From: Tragulus kanchil
Lineage: Eukaryota; Chordata; Mammalia; Artiodactyla; Tragulidae
Length of the DNA: 64,000 nt
Assembly: GCA_022376925.1 (NCBI GenBank)
Contig: JAIOJX010000032.1
Span: 97,394,794-97,458,793, forward strand
Direction of reading: 5' to 3'
Shown here: positions 20,093 to 31,639 of the stretch, one piece after another
Numbering within the stretch: position 1 is the stretch's first letter
How the letters are laid out: the number at the start of each line of letters is the position of its first letter
Notes under the pieces: generated by a model
Seen by the model: the letters and a program-made list of their open reading frames with translations, nothing else
The model's database searches: none
Told to the model about the DNA's origin: nothing
Translations under genes and position numbers: made by a program

Positions 20093-21165
20093 CTATCTAT
20101 CATCTATTATTTGTCTCAGTCATCTGTCTCTCCTACTGGTTGAACTCTGACTGATGCAATCACCTTTCAGAAAACTTCTGCCCCCTAGTCTTCCTTCTCC
20201 AGCTTTGCAGCCTTAGTTCCACCCATGTTCTTATACAGTGTGGCTTTGAGTCCCTTCACCATGCCTCCAGACATACCACATTTCTCTGCCTATCCTTCCA
20301 GTTTACCCTTTCAGCAAGTATTTGTCAGATTCCTGCTGCATTCCAGGAATCATCTGGAGCCACAAGAAGGAGCAAGGCTTACCAGTGTCTGCCTTTCTGG
20401 AACTTGGACCTCTAATTCTATACCTGCTTTCCCCGGGGAGGGTGTAGATCAGACCTTCAACCCATGGAGAAGGAAAGCTGTTTACCTATTGGACTATCAG
20501 AACCATAACCCCTCAGCAAGCACCACTCAGTGCTACAAAGAAGCAAGCTCTTCTTGCTCTAAGAATTCAATGAACATCATTTGATGACAAGGCTAGACAA
20601 ACATTCCATTAACTTCCAAGCATTTGAAAATTATTTCTTTTGTATAATCCTCACAGTGACCCTAAGAGGTCGACATGACCCAGGAGGTCGCATACCTTTT
20701 ACCTGCAGAGCCAAGCATTTTCACAAGGATGTGAGACCCCAGGATCCCTTATGGCTGAACATCAACAGGTGACCTCTTCTTCCCTCAAGCTCCCAGGGAA
20801 GGACCCAGTTGTCATCCATTTGGGGCCCAAGTTCTTTGCCAGGCGTTCTTGCCCCTATAACTCTAATTTTACCATGACCTTTTGTGCTCAGGCCAGCCAT
20901 GTATAGGAAAGAACTGTGCTCTTCAAAGGCTTGACAAGGTAAATTGCTTGGACAGGAATAAAGTATAAATTATACTGAGAACAATCCTTTCTGCAGTTAC
21001 TAGTCTAGGCCCTTTGATATCTGATGGAACATGAACATGGACTACTGTTCACTGTCAGGGCTGCTGCTTTCAGAAGAGCAGTGAAGGGGAGGCAGGGAAC
21101 TTGAGGTTGTTAGCACCCACGTGGGCTATGAGCAAACAACAGCAACAACAATATTTAATATCAAT

Positions 21166-21372
21166 TATTCAGTGTACCAGGCATTATTCTAAACTCTAGA
21201 TATATTTACTTATTTAGTTTTCCTAACAACCCCATGAGATGAGTACTATTATTATCCCCATTTTATAGATGAGGATACTGGTTTTATAATTTCTTTAATG
21301 GTTAATATTTGACCACATTGGAATTTGGACCCAGGTAGCCTGGTTCCAGTCCTGTCCTGCCCTCTTATCAAA
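21166..21372 (-). mobile_element. MIR SINE, antisense
   Basis: 'gtaccaggcattattctaaa', 'tcctaacaaccccatgagat', 'tattatccccattttataga' and 'gaatttggacccaggtagcc' follow antisense MIR. Duplicate at 22241-22447. Confidence 0.82.
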
Positions 21373-21439
21373 ATCATGGTGGGCTCTCAAATACTTTATC
21401 TCATTTAACCCTAATTGTCCTGGATGTCAGTGGTTATCT

Positions 21440-21612
21440 CAACCCTGCTAGTACTCCCACAGCAAACACTGTATTCTCATAACACGTCAGTCTCTTTCCT
21501 TACTTAATAAGCTTCTGGAAGGACAGGGAGGCTATCTGTCTTGTTCAGTTTTGGGTGTCCTGTGCTTAGTACAGTGTCTGAATGACATAGTAGGCTATCA
21601 GTAAACATGAAA
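21440..21612 (+). mobile_element. L2 LINE 3' end
   Basis: 'taagcttctggaaggacagg', 'tgtcttgttcagttttgggt' and 'gtacagtgtctgaatgacat' parallel the sense L2 3' end. Present again at 22515-22687, with its right part a third time from 23727. Confidence 0.65.
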
Positions 21613-22901
21613 GTGCACACACATTTTATAAATGAGGCAGCCAAAACAGACCATCAAAGATCAAACTGGTAATGAGTGATAGAACTGAAATTGAAATCCA
21701 AGTTCCATGATGTCAAATTCTGAATTCTTGTCAAAAGTCTGTCGCAACCATGACCCAGGAGGTCGCATACCTTTTACCTGCAGAGCCAAGCATTTTCACA
21801 AGGATGTGAGACCCCAGGATCCCTTATGGCTGAACATCAACAGGTGACCTCTTCTTCCCTCAAGCTCCCAGGGAAGGACCCAGTTGTCATCCATTTGGGG
21901 CCCAAGTTCTTTGCCAGGCGTTCTTGCCCCTATAACTCTAATTTTACCATGACCTTTTGTGCTCAGGCCAGCCATGTATAGGAAAGAACTGTGCTCTTCA
22001 AAGGCTTGACAAGGTAAATTGCTTGGACAGGAATAAAGTATAAATTATACTGAGAACAATCCTTTCTGCAGTTACTAGTCTAGGCCCTTTGATATCTGAT
22101 GGAACATGAACATGGACTACTGTTCACTGTCAGGGCTGCTGCTTTCAGAAGAGCAGTGAAGGGGAGGCAGGGAACTTGAGGTTGTTAGCACCCACGTGGG
22201 CTATGAGCAAACAACAGCAACAACAATATTTAATATCAATTATTCAGTGTACCAGGCATTATTCTAAACTCTAGATATATTTACTTATTTAGTTTTCCTA
22301 ACAACCCCATGAGATGAGTACTATTATTATCCCCATTTTATAGATGAGGATACTGGTTTTATAATTTCTTTAATGGTTAATATTTGACCACATTGGAATT
22401 TGGACCCAGGTAGCCTGGTTCCAGTCCTGTCCTGCCCTCTTATCAAAATCATGGTGGGCTCTCAAATACTTTATCTCATTTAACCCTAATTGTCCTGGAT
22501 GTCAGTGGTTATCTCAACCCTGCTAGTACTCCCACAGCAAACACTGTATTCTCATAACACGTCAGTCTCTTTCCTTACTTAATAAGCTTCTGGAAGGACA
22601 GGGAGGCTATCTGTCTTGTTCAGTTTTGGGTGTCCTGTGCTTAGTACAGTGTCTGAATGACATAGTAGGCTATCAGTAAACATGAAAGTGCACACACATT
22701 TTATAAATGAGGCAGCCAAAACAGACCATCAAAGATCAAACTGGTAATGAGTGATAGAACTGAAATTGAAATCCAAGTTCCATGATGTCAAATTCTGAAC
22801 TTTCAGTCTGTCAAATGTTTTCTCTGCAAATATCCTGGTCCTGGATGAGGGGTTGATACCCAGTAGCTACTTCATAAAATGTGCTATTAAAGAAAAAATG
22901 T

Positions 22902-23240
22902 GGGCTTCCCCTGGTGGTCCAGTGGGTAAGGACACCGCCTTGCAGTGCAAGGGGCGCCGGTTCCATCCCTGGCCTGGGAAGATTCCACGTACCGCGGAGC
23001 GGCTGGACCGATGTGTCCAATCACCGAACCGGAGCTCTGGAGTGCATGCGCCCAGAGCTGGCGCTCTGCAACGACAGAGGCCACCGCGATGGGAGGCCCA
23101 CAGGAGCCAAAGAACAAAGACGGATGAAACTAGAGAAATGAAAGACGAATAGAAGTGGCCCGCCTGCTCCCCTCCCTCCCCAACCCGACCCCCCCCCAAA
23201 ATAAAAAAATAAATAAATAAATCTTAAAAAAAAAAAAAAA
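22902..23240 (+). mobile_element. CHR-type tRNA-Glu SINE, full length
   Basis: Head 'gggcttcccctggtggtcca', promoter B-box-like 'ggttccatccc', body 'taccgcggagcggctggacc', 'gccaccgcgatgggaggccc', an unusual C-rich and (aaat)n 3' extension and poly-A. Perfect 13-base target-site duplications aaagaaaaaatgt at 22889-22901 and 23241-23253. The overlapping open frames on both strands are this SINE. Confidence 0.95.
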
Positions 23241-23253
23241 AAAGAAAAAATGT

Positions 23254-23726
23254 AATGACTTACCCACCGACTTTCCCTTTATTTTAGGGTTCTGTCTTTT
23301 CCATGATGCCAGTGACATAGGGCATATTCTCCATGCTCACCCTTCCCTCCCACCCTGTGGTGTCTAGCTGCCCCTCAGCAGCCCCTCACATTTATATCAT
23401 GTCTTGCACATCCCCAGTCCATTTTTGGAATGCCTGCTTTTTGAGGTTGTACCAACTTGCAAAGAAATGTGACTCTCTTACATAATACAAATGCCTTTTC
23501 TTTCTTTTCATTCTGAGCTTCTCAAATTTTTATTTGTTTTTTGTTTGGAATCCATGTGATTTTAGATGAGGAGGATTTGCCTACTGAGGCATCAAATGGA
23601 GAGAGAACTTGAGTTTCTAAAGGAAGACTTATACCAAGGGAAGTATGGCAATTTCCTGAATTAAGTGGAGTCATTTCAGACCCAAGTTTACAATTGCAAA
23701 ATCTCAGGCAAGTGATAAAGTAAAGC
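23254..23726. other. Non-coding stretch
   Basis: No gene or confident repeat; duplicated at 24345-24814. Confidence 0.5.
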
Positions 23727-23992
23727 TGTGCTTAGTACAGTGTCTGAATGACATAGTAGGCTATCAGTAAACATGAAAGTGCACACACATTTTATAAATG
23801 AGGCAGCCAAAACAGACCATCAAAGATCAAACTGGTAATGAGTGATAGAACTGAAATTGAAATCCAAGTTCCATGATGTCAAATTCTGAACTTTCAGTCT
23901 GTCAAATGTTTTCTCTGCAAATATCCTGGTCCTGGATGAGGGGTTGATACCCAGTAGCTACTTCATAAAATGTGCTATTAAAGAAAAAATGT

Positions 23993-24331
23993 GGGCTTCC
24001 CCTGGTGGTCCAGTGGGTAAGGACACCGCCTTGCAGTGCAAGGGGCGCCGGTTCCATCCCTGGCCTGGGAAGATTCCACGTACCGCGGAGCGGCTGGACC
24101 GATGTGTCCAATCACCGAACCGGAGCTCTGGAGTGCATGCGCCCAGAGCTGGCGCTCTGCAACGACAGAGGCCACCGCGATGGGAGGCCCACAGGAGCCA
24201 AAGAACAAAGACGGATGAAACTAGAGAAATGAAAGACGAATAGAAGTGGCCCGCCCGCTCCCCTCCCTCCTCAACCCGACCCCCGCCCAAAATAAATAAA
24301 TAAATAAATAAATCTTAAAAAAAAAAAAAAA
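23993..24331 (+). mobile_element. CHR-type SINE, duplicate of the 22902 copy
   Basis: Same insertion and flanks in the second arm of duplication 8, with small differences in the C-rich/(aaat)n tail. Confidence 0.95.
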
Positions 24332-24814
24332 AAGAAAAAATGTAATGACTTACCCACCGACTTTCCCTTTATTTTAGGGTTCTGTCTTTTCCATGATGCC
24401 AGTGACATAGGGCATATTCTCCATGCTCACCCTTCCCTCCCACCCTGTGGTGTCTAGCTGCCCCTCAGCAGCCCCTCACATTTATATCATGTCTTGCACA
24501 TCCCCAGTCCATTTTTGGAATGCCTGCTTTTTGAGGTTGTACCAACTTGCAAAGAAATGTGACTCTCTTACATAATACAAATGCCTTTTCTTTCTTTTCA
24601 TTCTGAGCTTCTCAAATTTTTATTTGTTTTTTGTTTGGAATCCATGTGATTTTAGATGAGGAGGATTTGCCTACTGAGGCATCAAATGGAGAGAGAACTT
24701 GAGTTTCTAAAAAGGAAGACTTATACCAAGGGAAGTATGGCAATTTCCTGAATTAAGTGGAGTCATTTCAGACCCAAGTTTACAATTGCAAAATCTCAGG
24801 CAAGTGATAAAGTC

Positions 24815-26117
24815 AAACTAAAGAAATTAAAATCCTTGGGGGTTAGAGGTAATTTGAATTGATCAGATGAACACTAACCCAGTGAGGCAATAACTTCTTA
24901 TGAAATGAGCTATAAACTCAAGTCCTAAGTCATTTGTTTATTCATATATCCATCCATCCAGGAAGAAATGTTCGAGGCAAATGGATAGCGTGTTCATCAA
25001 CCCAGCAGTAAGAATAATATTCTATATGAGAAAAGATAAAGATGTTTTGTCATTTTTGGATGAGTTCAAAGGAGGAAAGACAAGAGACAAAGCTTGCCTG
25101 TCAAACAGAGACCAGTTCTTAAAAAAAACTTATAAACCTTGCCCTGAAGTTTCTCCTTCAGTGGTACTGAAGAGATGTTGGCAAGGGAGCATTTATGTTA
25201 ATTCATCTGTTTTTTAATACTTTGAAGATGTGGGAAACATATATGGAGCTCTACATATTCCCCTTGTGTTTCAGTGATCCCAAGGTTGCCCAAGACAGGG
25301 CTAGACTTAATTCCATTTCTAACCTGTAGTATGCCTTGAATGAGTTACTTCCTATTTGGGATCCTTGGTGTTTTCATCCATAACAAAGAATAAGAAAAGC
25401 AAGGGGATTGGCAAGCTGAGCCCGCAAGAATAGTTTTCCTTTGCTGAACTGTTCCCAGAGAGGCAACCAGCCTTCAGGAGGTGTGATTAATAAATTACAA
25501 AAGATAAATAGAGTGCCTTGAAAGATTTTATGTTCCTTATTTAAATTTTACCTGTCTTTACAGTCAGCTGAGAAACCTGTCATTCAGCCCCTAGTAATAA
25601 AACAGCCCTGCATGAACAAAAAAAAAATAATAAATCAGAAGCTGTACGCTTTTAAACTCACTAAATGAAAGCCCAGCATGCATGCCGCCTCCCTCTAAGT
25701 TAATCACTGGGTTAAATGCGAGACAAACACCCCAAATCAATAGCTGGTGAGGTCTCCCGCCTATGCCTCAGGAAAATTCCACTTCCTTTCCAGTGTTGTC
25801 ACTTGAAAGGTCAAGAAGTTTCCACTCATCGCCCACCCTTGAAAAGGCCACCATCACCATACTTCACATTTCCTGGCTGCCTGTCTTCAAAGGAATCAGG
25901 GTGCCTTGCAGAGGGAGCCCACGCATTGTCCCAGGCTCTCCTGGAGGCTGAAAGAAGGGCTGCGAGCAGCGGAGAGAGGAGTGGAGGTGCCTGCTTTAGA
26001 CAGAGGAAAACTGAAGTGTACAGAAGCCCATGTCCTGTTTCTAAGTCCTAATGACACAAGACTCTTAGTCCCTTGAATGGAAACTTAGCAAGTAGGAAGA
26101 ACATAAGACATGATTTT
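24815..26117. other. Single-copy non-coding stretch, possible conserved patch
   Basis: One of the longer single-copy pieces. No exon found: the 111-codon frame at 25716-26051 shows no family resemblance. About 25560-25760 is free of recognisable repeats and has a mixed composition (GATTAA/TTAATC-like and caccccaaatcaatag-like words) that could be a conserved non-coding element, but this is only an impression. Confidence 0.4.
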
Positions 26118-26184
26118 AAATCTTGCCCCTAAAATCACTCTCTGCCTTACCTTTCTTGACTATAAAATAGAAGAAATAAAGTAC

Positions 26185-26345
26185 TATGTATTACTAGCTG
26201 TGTTAACCTTGGGTAAGTTACATAACCTCTGTGTATCTCAGTGTCTTCATTTGTGGATAAGGTCATAAAGTATAATGTCCAGCCCATTGTCACTGCTCAA
26301 CGCATGATAATAATGGGATATTTTCACCTCTAGATCAAAGTTAGG
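26185..26345 (+). mobile_element. MIR SINE
   Basis: 'ttactagctgtgttaacctt', 'gggtaagttacataacctct' and 'gtgtcttcatttgtggataa' are sense MIR core. Duplicate at 27281-27441. Confidence 0.82.
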
Positions 26346-26497
26346 TCTCTAGTCTTCAAGACTTGACCATGCCATCACCTTCTCCAATAGCCTCCATACT
26401 GGGTTAAGTCTCTTTGCTATACTATTATATTAATATTGGTGGTATTTGAAAAATCAGTGATAAAAACTGACTAACATTAAAAAAAAGAAAAAAACAC

Positions 26498-26705
26498 CAT
26501 TTATGGATCACTTACTACGCAACAGTTTCTAATCCCTTTATTTGAATGAACTCATTTAGTCCACAGTCCTGTGAAGTCAGTAAACATATGTTCTGCATTT
26601 TATGGAGGAAGACACTGAAGCACACAGAATATACATCACCTGTCTAAGATGTCATTAGTGATAAGCAGGAGAGCTGACTTGTCTCCCAGAGCACCTGGGT
26701 TCCAT
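26498..26705 (-). mobile_element. MIR SINE, antisense
   Basis: 'ggatcacttactacgcaaca', 'tttatggaggaagacactga' and a 'cacctgggttcc' tail are antisense MIR. Duplicate at 27594-27801. Confidence 0.75.
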
Positions 26706-26734
26706 TCTTTCTTGATTTAACTGTGTGATCATAA

Positions 26735-26868
26735 CAACCCCATTTATCTAGCTTTCATCTCCACTGGATTTCAGGCCCCCCCAGAAAAAGAGACTGAATA
26801 TTATCCATTTTTGTATTCCCAAAGTCTAGCACAGAGTAGGTGCCCCTTGACTTTGAAATGAAATGCAG
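26735..26868 (+). mobile_element. L2 LINE 3' end
   Basis: 'catctccactggatttcagg', 'tccatttttgtattcccaaa' and 'gtctagcacagagtaggtgc' are the sense L2 3' end. Duplicate at 27831-27964. Confidence 0.7.
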
Positions 26869-28434
26869 TTGACTCGTCATACAAAGGCAATAGAGTATGC
26901 GTATTTAATACCAAGGGCTCTGATTGAGAAGGTGACTTCCCAGGTCAGCATGCTGTGAAGCTAGACATCATCTCACACGGGAGGGGCTCAGCCAGACTGG
27001 GACAAATCAAAGGCAAGAGCTGGGCAGACAAGTCAAGTACAAACCCCTCCCACCTAAAACTCTCCCTCTGTCACACAAATGGAAGATGCTCAACTGACGC
27101 TTTGTGAGGATGCTCTAGACGTTGCCCCCAGAATTCCTGTGAATGGTGTTGCATGATTGATGAACATGGGGATGCCAAATAAACCCTGAAAGGGAAAACT
27201 CTGGGGAGTTCTAACTTCAGAGTCTTGTCTGCCAAATTTAAATCTTGCCCCTAAAATCACTCTGTATTTTATTTGGAAAAACTGTATTACTAGCTGTGTT
27301 AACCTTGGGTAAGTTACATAACCTCTGTGTATCTCAGTGTCTTCATTTGTGGATAAGGTCATAAAGTATAATGTCCAGCCCATTGTCACTGCTCAACGCA
27401 TGATAATAATGGGATATTTTCACCTCTAGATCAAAGTTAGGTCTCTAGTCTTCAAGACTTGACCATGCCATCACCTTCTCCAATAGCCTCCATACTGGGT
27501 TAAGTCTCTTTGCTATACTATTATATTAATATTGGTGGTATTTGAAAAATCAGTGATAAAAACTGACTAACATTAAAAAAAAGAAAAAAACACCATTTAT
27601 GGATCACTTACTACGCAACAGTTTCTAATCCCTTTATTTGAATGAACTCATTTAGTCCACAGTCCTGTGAAGTCAGTAAACATATGTTCTGCATTTTATG
27701 GAGGAAGACACTGAAGCACACAGAATATACATCACCTGTCTAAGATGTCATTAGTGATAAGCAGGAGAGCTGACTTGTCTCCCAGAGCACCTGGGTTCCA
27801 TTCTTTCTTGATTTAACTGTGTGATCATAACAACCCCATTTATCTAGCTTTCATCTCCACTGGATTTCAGGCCCCCCCAGAAAAAGAGACTGAATATTAT
27901 CCATTTTTGTATTCCCAAAGTCTAGCACAGAGTAGGTGCCCCTTGACTTTGAAATGAAATGCAGTTGACTCGTCATACAAAGGCAATAGAGTATGCGTAT
28001 TTAATACCAAGGGCTCTGATTGAGAAGGTGACTTCCCAGGTCAGCATGCTGTGAAGCTAGACATCATCTCACACGGGAGGGGCTCAGCCAGACTGGGACA
28101 AATCAAAGGCAAGAGCTGGGCAGACAAGTCAAGTACAAACCCCTCCCACCTAAAACTCTCCCTCTGTCACACAAATGGAAGATGCTCAACTGACGCTTTG
28201 TGAGGATGCTCTAGACGTTGCCCCCAGAATTCCTGTGAATGGTGTTGCATGATTGATGAACATGGGGATGCCAAATAAACCCTGAAAGGGAAAACTCTGG
28301 GGAGTTCTAACTTCAGAGTCTTGTCTCAGTCATTCTTAACAAATTCTTGCCTCACTGTCATGTAGTCTCAAATTGAAAAACTTAATGGGGTGTTGTTGGA
28401 AATGGCTCTTGAGACTGAGTAGAACTAGAGTCAA

Positions 28435-28850
28435 GATTTTAATGCTAACAGCCATGGCACCAAAGAAGGAAAAAAAAAATCCCATAAACATATAGAAAGA
28501 TGCTCCATTGCACTAATCATAAAAGAAATTTAAAGTAAGTAATGATTGAGGGTTTTTTTTCAAGGTTTGCAGAAGTTAAAAAGATCAACAATGTTCAAGG
28601 TCTGTGAGACTCTGAGAAAATGGGTATGATTATATCCAGTTAGTGGTAGTCTAAATTTGGACTCCATTTCCAGAACACTAACACACAGATATATCAACAC
28701 ATGTGCTCACAAATACATTTTTAAGCATATTCACTCCAGCATCATTTGTAACGGTAAAAAATCAGAAGCTTCTAAAATAGGAAAATGGTTTTTTTTTAAT
28801 GATGGTGTATTCATAGAAGGAAATGGAAAGATATATTGAAATGGAAGGAT
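28435..28850 (+). mobile_element. Ancient L1 (L1M-type) 3' fragment
   Basis: 'gatgctccattgcactaatc', 'ataaaagaaatttaaagtaa', 'tcactccagcatcatttgta' and 'cggtaaaaaatcagaagctt' parallel the downstream part of old L1 elements. Heavily mutated. Confidence 0.65.
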
Positions 28851-28984
28851 GACCAGATTCTATAAAATGATCCCCTTTCTCCCCAGAAGCCCTCTAGCAG
28901 TCTAGCTATGAGTCTGTTCTGATTTGTCCCTGGTGGTGCCACTCCAGGCACATAACTAAGTGATTATAACGGATGGGAAAGGAA

Positions 28985-29075
28985 GGAGCAGATGAGACTC
29001 CCCTCCCCCATTTATATCTGTGGCTCACTTTCTTCCCTTCCTTCCTCCCTCCCTCCTTCCTTCCTTCATTATTTC
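28985..29075. repeat. (TTCC)n microsatellite
   Basis: 29030-29065 is made of cttcc/ctccc units. Simple sequence only; it creates the two short overlapping frames here. Confidence 0.85.
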
Positions 29076-29885
29076 CTACTTTTTTTCTGCCTTAAGTGTA
29101 ATGAACGTGCATTTTTTTGTTTATTGGTATTACTTTGGCATTTTTGTTTTGTTTTGTTTTGTAAAGATTTTGGGACCCAGTAAGGAAAAGCCAGACTTGT
29201 TATGATGTTTAGCTCAATCTGGTGAACCAAGGGTTACACTATAATCAAAGTATGGACAAAGCTCCATGCTAATACAGGAGAGAATGTAAAACAAACAAAC
29301 ACCTTTCTGGAAGCACACGGCAAGATGCCCAGAAGAAGAGGCTCTGGGAGTTCACTGAAAGCAAAGCATTCCAGACAGAGGTGCCCAAGAACCCAGGCCT
29401 AGGGTATGAAACAGGATGGGCTGTGGTATGTTTGCAGCTGGAATGGGACCTTCGGTGCTCAGATGGCTTATTCAGTCCTGAAACAGGGCACGAGAAGAAG
29501 CACATTCTAAGGAAGGATCTGAATTTATTTCTAGTTGGGGACCAGTCACGAAGAAAGAAAGCAAGAGAGATGGGTGAATGGTTTCTGCATAGTTTTCATC
29601 TGACCTGCTGTGGAATGTGGTTCATAACTCATCTACATGGGCAGCTACTGGACAGGACAAAGGAAACCCAGCCAGTGGAAATTCCTGGGAAACTGTCATG
29701 GGGCCCAAATAGGAAATGCCAGTCAAGAGATTTTACTGGTGCCAGGCTTGAATACCAGGGCTGGAGCTGTGCTCCTCCAAGAACCATTCCTGCCTGTCAG
29801 CCTTGAGAGAGACACTTGGGTAGATAGATAGGTGGATAATATGTGGGGTCCCATCAACATTATTCTTTACAGCCATTTGGCATTC
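29076..29885. other. Non-coding stretch
   Basis: No gene. The 141-codon frame at 29381-29806 (copied at 30513-30938) has no recognisable domain, lacks the first-third conservation expected of an exon, and is preserved between arms only because the arms are near identical. Confidence 0.5.
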
Positions 29886-29887
29886 AC

Positions 29888-30010
29888 CATCTAACTTGAG
29901 CCTTCAGGAACCACTGAATCAGGGATAATTATCTTCATTTTACAAATCTTGGAATGGAGACTAGGGGAAATTTAGTGACTCACCTAAGGTCACATAGTTA
30001 AGGGAGACAG
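29888..30010 (-). mobile_element. MIR SINE, antisense
   Basis: 'ataattatcttcattttaca', 'tggaatggagactaggggaa' and 'tcacctaaggtcacatagtt' are antisense MIR. Duplicate at 31020-31142. Confidence 0.75.
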
Positions 30011-30074
30011 GAAGATATCACTAAAAATCTTTTGCTTTTAGAATGATAGAGGCTTACTTTAAAATCTTTATTCC

Positions 30075-30250
30075 ATGAAGTAATCATTTCTACTCACTAC
30101 TTGGTATGACTTTGGGTAATTTACTTTCCTCTCGGAGTCTGTTTTCTTATATGTAGAATGGGGATAGCTTTATCTACCTTAAAGAGCAGTGAAATATTGG
30201 AACATTGGAACCTTGGAAACATTGAGTGAGATTATACATGGTGCCTACTG
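30075..30250 (+). mobile_element. MIR SINE
   Basis: 'ctacttggtatgactttggg', 'gtctgttttcttatatgtag' and 'aatggggatagctttatcta' are sense MIR. Duplicate at 31207-31382. Confidence 0.75.
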
Positions 30251-30302
30251 TCTATTCCCTCCTTCCTTAGGACTCAAAACCAATTTGAGATGGTTGTTCT
30301 TG

Positions 30303-30470
30303 TTTTAGTCACTCAGTCGTGTCCAACCCTTAGCGACCCCACGGACTGCAGCCTACCAGGCTCCTCCATCCATGGGATTTTCTAGGCAAGAGTACTGGAG
30401 TGGCTTGCCATTGCCTTCTCCGAAAGTGATCTTCCTGACCCAGGGATTGAATCTGTAACTCCTGCAAGAC
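30303..30470 (-). mobile_element. Bov-tA SINE, head end missing (variant copy)
   Basis: Antisense Bov-tA, closer to the general family consensus ('gcctaccaggctcctccatc', 'ggcttgccattgccttctcc') than the copy at the equivalent position 1132 bases downstream. It ends at 'ctcctgc' at the duplication junction. Confidence 0.88.
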
Positions 30471-31434
30471 AGAAGAGGGGCTCTGGGAGTTCACTGAAAG
30501 CAAGAACCAGAGGTGCCCAAGAACCCAGGCCTAGGGTATGAAACAGGATGGGCTGTGGTATGTTTGCAGCTGGAATGGGACCTTCGGTGCTCAGATGGCT
30601 TATTCAGTCCTGAAACAGGGCACGAGAAGAAGCACATTCTAAGGAAGGATCTGAATTTATTTCTAGTTGGGGACCAGTCACGAAGAAAGAAAGCAAGAGA
30701 GATGGGTGAATGGTTTCTGCATAGTTTTCATCTGACCTGCTGTGGAATGTGGTTCATAACTCATCTACATGGGCAGCTACTGGACAGGACAAAGGAAACC
30801 CAGCCAGTGGAAATTCCTGGGAAACTGTCATGGGGCCCAAATAGGAAATGCCAGTCAAGAGATTTTACTGGTGCCAGGCTTGAATACCAGGGCTGGAGCT
30901 GTGCTCCTCCAAGAACCATTCCTGCCTGTCAGCCTTGAGAGAGACACTTGGGTAGATAGATAGGTGGATAATATGTGGGGTCCCATCAACATTATTCTTT
31001 ACAGCCATTTGGCATTCACCATCTAACTTGAGCCTTCAGGAACCACTGAATCAGGGATAATTATCTTCATTTTACAAATCTTGGAATGGAGACTAGGGGA
31101 AATTTAGTGACTCACCTAAGGTCACATAGTTAAGGGAGACAGGAAGATATCACTAAAAATCTTTTGCTTTTAGAATGATAGAGGCTTACTTTAAAATCTT
31201 TATTCCATGAAGTAATCATTTCTACTCACTACTTGGTATGACTTTGGGTAATTTACTTTCCTCTCGGAGTCTGTTTTCTTATATGTAGAATGGGGATAGC
31301 TTTATCTACCTTAAAGAGCAGTGAAATATTGGAACATTGGAACCTTGGAAACATTGAGTGAGATTATACATGGTGCCTACTGTCTATTCCCTCCTTCCTT
31401 AGGACTCAAAACCAATTTGAGATGGTTGTTCTTG

Positions 31435-31639
31435 TTTTAGTCACTCACTTGTGTCCAACTCTTTTGTGACCCCACGGACTGCAGCCCACCAGGTTCCTCT
31501 TTCCTTGGGATTTCCCAGGCAAGAATACTGGAGTGGGTTGTCATTTCTTTTTCCAGGGGATCTTCCAGACCCAGGGATTGAATCTGTAACTCCTGCATTG
31601 ACAGGTGGATTCTTTACCACTGAGCCACCAGGGAAGCCC
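31435..31639 (-). mobile_element. Bov-tA SINE
   Basis: Complete antisense element ending 'gagccaccagggaagccc'. Individual differences from consensus ('ccaggttcctctttccttgg', 'tttctttttccaggggatct') are shared with the copy at 32560, showing that these two are one locus. Confidence 0.95.

Larger units (their letters stand above)
18758..20978. repeat. Tandem duplication 6, period 1110-1119 bp
   Basis: Arms 18758-~19858 and 19868-~20978. Small indels near 19319/20430. The first arm lacks 9 bases and differs locally near 19815-19825, where arm 2 and the third partial copy near 22000 both read 'caaaggcttgacaaggtaaa'. The error is therefore confined to the first arm's end. Confidence 0.96.
20674..22810. 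repeat. Tandem duplication 7, period 1075 bp
   Basis: Arms 20674-~21725 and 21749-~22810. Near the junction the first arm reads 'tgaattcttgtcaaaagtct' where the second reads 'tgaactttcagtctgtcaaa': a scrambled edge, then the second arm begins at catgaccc. Confidence 0.96.
22636..24814. repeat. Tandem duplication 8, period 1091 bp
   Basis: Arms 22636-23726 and 23727-~24814. Differences cluster in low-complexity DNA: the C-rich and aaat-repeat tail of the CHR SINE (about 23166-23222 against 24257-24313) and an A run near 23619/24710. Confidence 0.96.
26118..28326. repeat. Tandem duplication 9, period 1096 bp (1122 at the left edge)
   Basis: Arms 26118-27230 and 27239-28326. Here the start of the second arm is damaged: a ~50-base piece of arm 1 (about 26141-26190) corresponds to only ~27 rewritten bases in arm 2 (about 27262-27286). 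After 'ttactagctgtgttaacctt' the arms agree closely. Confidence 0.96.
29341..31600. repeat. Tandem duplication 10, period 1132-1139 bp, with a divergent SINE end
   Basis: Arms 29341-~30465 and 30480-~31597. The 5' edge of arm 2 lacks 7 bases relative to arm 1. From 30309 to about 30464 the first arm contains a Bov-tA whose sequence differs at roughly one base in seven from the Bov-tA at the same position in arm 2 (31441-31597), although the upstream ~1 kb is essentially identical. Confidence 0.95.

Noticed and set aside
29381..29806. 141-codon frame present twice (also 30513-30938), possible conserved gene
   Set aside because: Its duplication is just the ~1.1-kb arm copying; no domain, and it lies between MIR relics. 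Preservation between arms reflects arm identity, not selection.
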